A stretch of DNA of 64,000 nt from contig NC_092859.1 of NCBI RefSeq assembly GCF_032062135.1, positions 47,659,494-47,723,493 on the forward strand, given 5' to 3'. Within the stretch, counting starts at the first letter, position 1; every line of letters begins with the position of its first letter. Both the position numbers and the translations under genes were made by a program. The DNA comes from Pyxicephalus adspersus. Its lineage: Eukaryota > Chordata > Amphibia > Anura > Pyxicephalidae. Positions 62,997-64,000 of the stretch are shown here, in pieces. The notes beneath the pieces were generated by a model. That model had not been told where the DNA came from. It made no database searches and worked only from the letters and a program-made list of their open reading frames with translations.

Positions 62997-64000
62997 CCCT
63001 TGAAGTCACAACCAAATATCACAACCAATATTGTTCATAAGGGACTCTATAAAAACCTTTACACATAGTTCATGCCATTATCAACAACATTCAAGCTTTG
63101 GATGAGTACTGTTGTGTTTTATTTCTTCTAGTTGTTCCAGAGAGCGCTTGCGGAATGGTGTGTTCCCCTCCTTCTTTCCCGTAAAGCAATAGCAAAGGCA
63201 TCGCTTTCTCCTAGACTAACTTGATGTTCAGCTAAACCCTGAGTACTTCAAAACACTCGGTATGCAGTTTTGCAAGAATTGCACTGAAATCAATAGCACA
63301 ATATTACATTCAGTAGGGTGCTAATTTTTTATTACCATTACAGTACTAGGTATCTAACATAAAAACCTTTGGGAAAGAACTATTTCTTTTTATTCTGCTC
63401 AGATTTTTATGGAATACATATTTCAAAAGTTTGCCCTGAAGAACTGTAATTAATCTTTAGTATATTAAAAAAAGATGAAAATATATATCCTAAAAGAAAT
63501 GTATAAAATAGATTTTTTTAATCTTAAATGATTTATTCACTGCAGCTGTGATATGACATATTTGGCAATGCAGCCATTCCATGCGGCATACATCAGTTTT
63601 CGTGTTAGGCACTAAGCAATAGAAAAAAAAACAAGATGATTAGGGATGACGTGATCGGGATAAACTGTTTGCCGCTCACCAAGTTCATGAATTAATGTAA
63701 AGGCTCACAGACGGTTAACATGGAAGCACTTGCCCTTGGTAATAAATAACTCCCGGACAGTTTTTACCCTGACAAAAATATTTTAAATGATTCCAGATGA
63801 CTATCCCAGATCAGTAACCCTCTTTGCTCATCTCCCAACACAAACGTTTATGTAGCTTACTATAGAGTACCACCTGAGTGACAGCACCAAGTCTATTGGG
63901 GCTACTGACATCACAAGAGAGATGGTAGTGCACAATAGATGTTTCCGGTATTTTGGATGTCTGCAAAAATTGTACATCTACTGTCACAATTAGTACTATT
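62997..64000. other. 5' flank to window edge
   Basis: No recognised gene or repeat. Locally higher CpG around 63135-63215 but no island. Confidence 0.5.

Noticed and set aside
1..64000. CRISPR arrays, operons, riboswitches, rRNA, bacterial promoters
   Set aside because: None present; sequence is vertebrate nuclear DNA with spliced genes.

Overview
The window looks like nuclear DNA from a vertebrate, most probably a neobatrachian (ranoid-type) frog. It is AT-rich, the coding signal is split into short exons with GT..AG junctions, and the rest is intron or flanking DNA full of amphibian-style repeats: TTAA-flanked T2/Kolobok-like MITEs, a tRNA-derived SINE whose tail reads like AGCGCTGCGTAATATGTTGG, Ty3/gypsy-like solo LTRs, hAT and Tc1 relics. 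There is no bacterial-type gene organisation. The species call is inference from repeat style; the gene call rests on protein motifs.

One gene is supported. It lies on the minus strand: the 5' half of a class 5 P4-ATPase (phospholipid/glycosphingolipid flippase), best matched to ATP10B. Seven coding exons, all with compatible phases and canonical splice sites, run from 57535 down to 199 and encode the first 371 residues: cytosolic N-terminus, TM1-TM2, the actuator domain with DGET, TM3, and TM4 up to the position where the PISL stretch should follow. The remaining exons (P, N and C-terminal domains) lie beyond the left edge of the window.

The standout observation is an extra coding exon on the same strand at 43287-43693, inside the 38-kb intron 2. 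It encodes a second, different version of the N-terminus plus TM1-TM2, with its own ATG in a strong Kozak context, an in-frame stop just upstream, and a consensus GTAAGT donor in exactly the same phase as exon 2. Its protein resembles the paralogue ATP10A, not the local exons 1-2. It could therefore splice to the shared exon 3 and give a chimeric isoform: ATP10A-like lipid-gate helices and N-terminus on an ATP10B body. Exon 1 carries an acidic dileucine endolysosomal sorting signal (ExxxLL) that the alternative exon lacks, so the two starts may send the flippase to different membranes and change its lipid preference.

Layout from left to right: 1-18 kb holds exons 7 to 3 with a plus-strand solo LTR, a SINE and a perfect-TIR hAT element between them. 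18-56 kb is intron 2, with the alternative exon at 43.3-43.7 kb, a decayed Tc1 copy, several MITEs, a SINE, an (AT)n tract and a minus-strand solo LTR 0.3 kb below exon 2. 56-57.6 kb holds exons 2 and 1. 57.6-64 kb is 5' flank or non-coding 5' UTR intron, with SINE, hAT and MITE fragments and no gene I can recognise.
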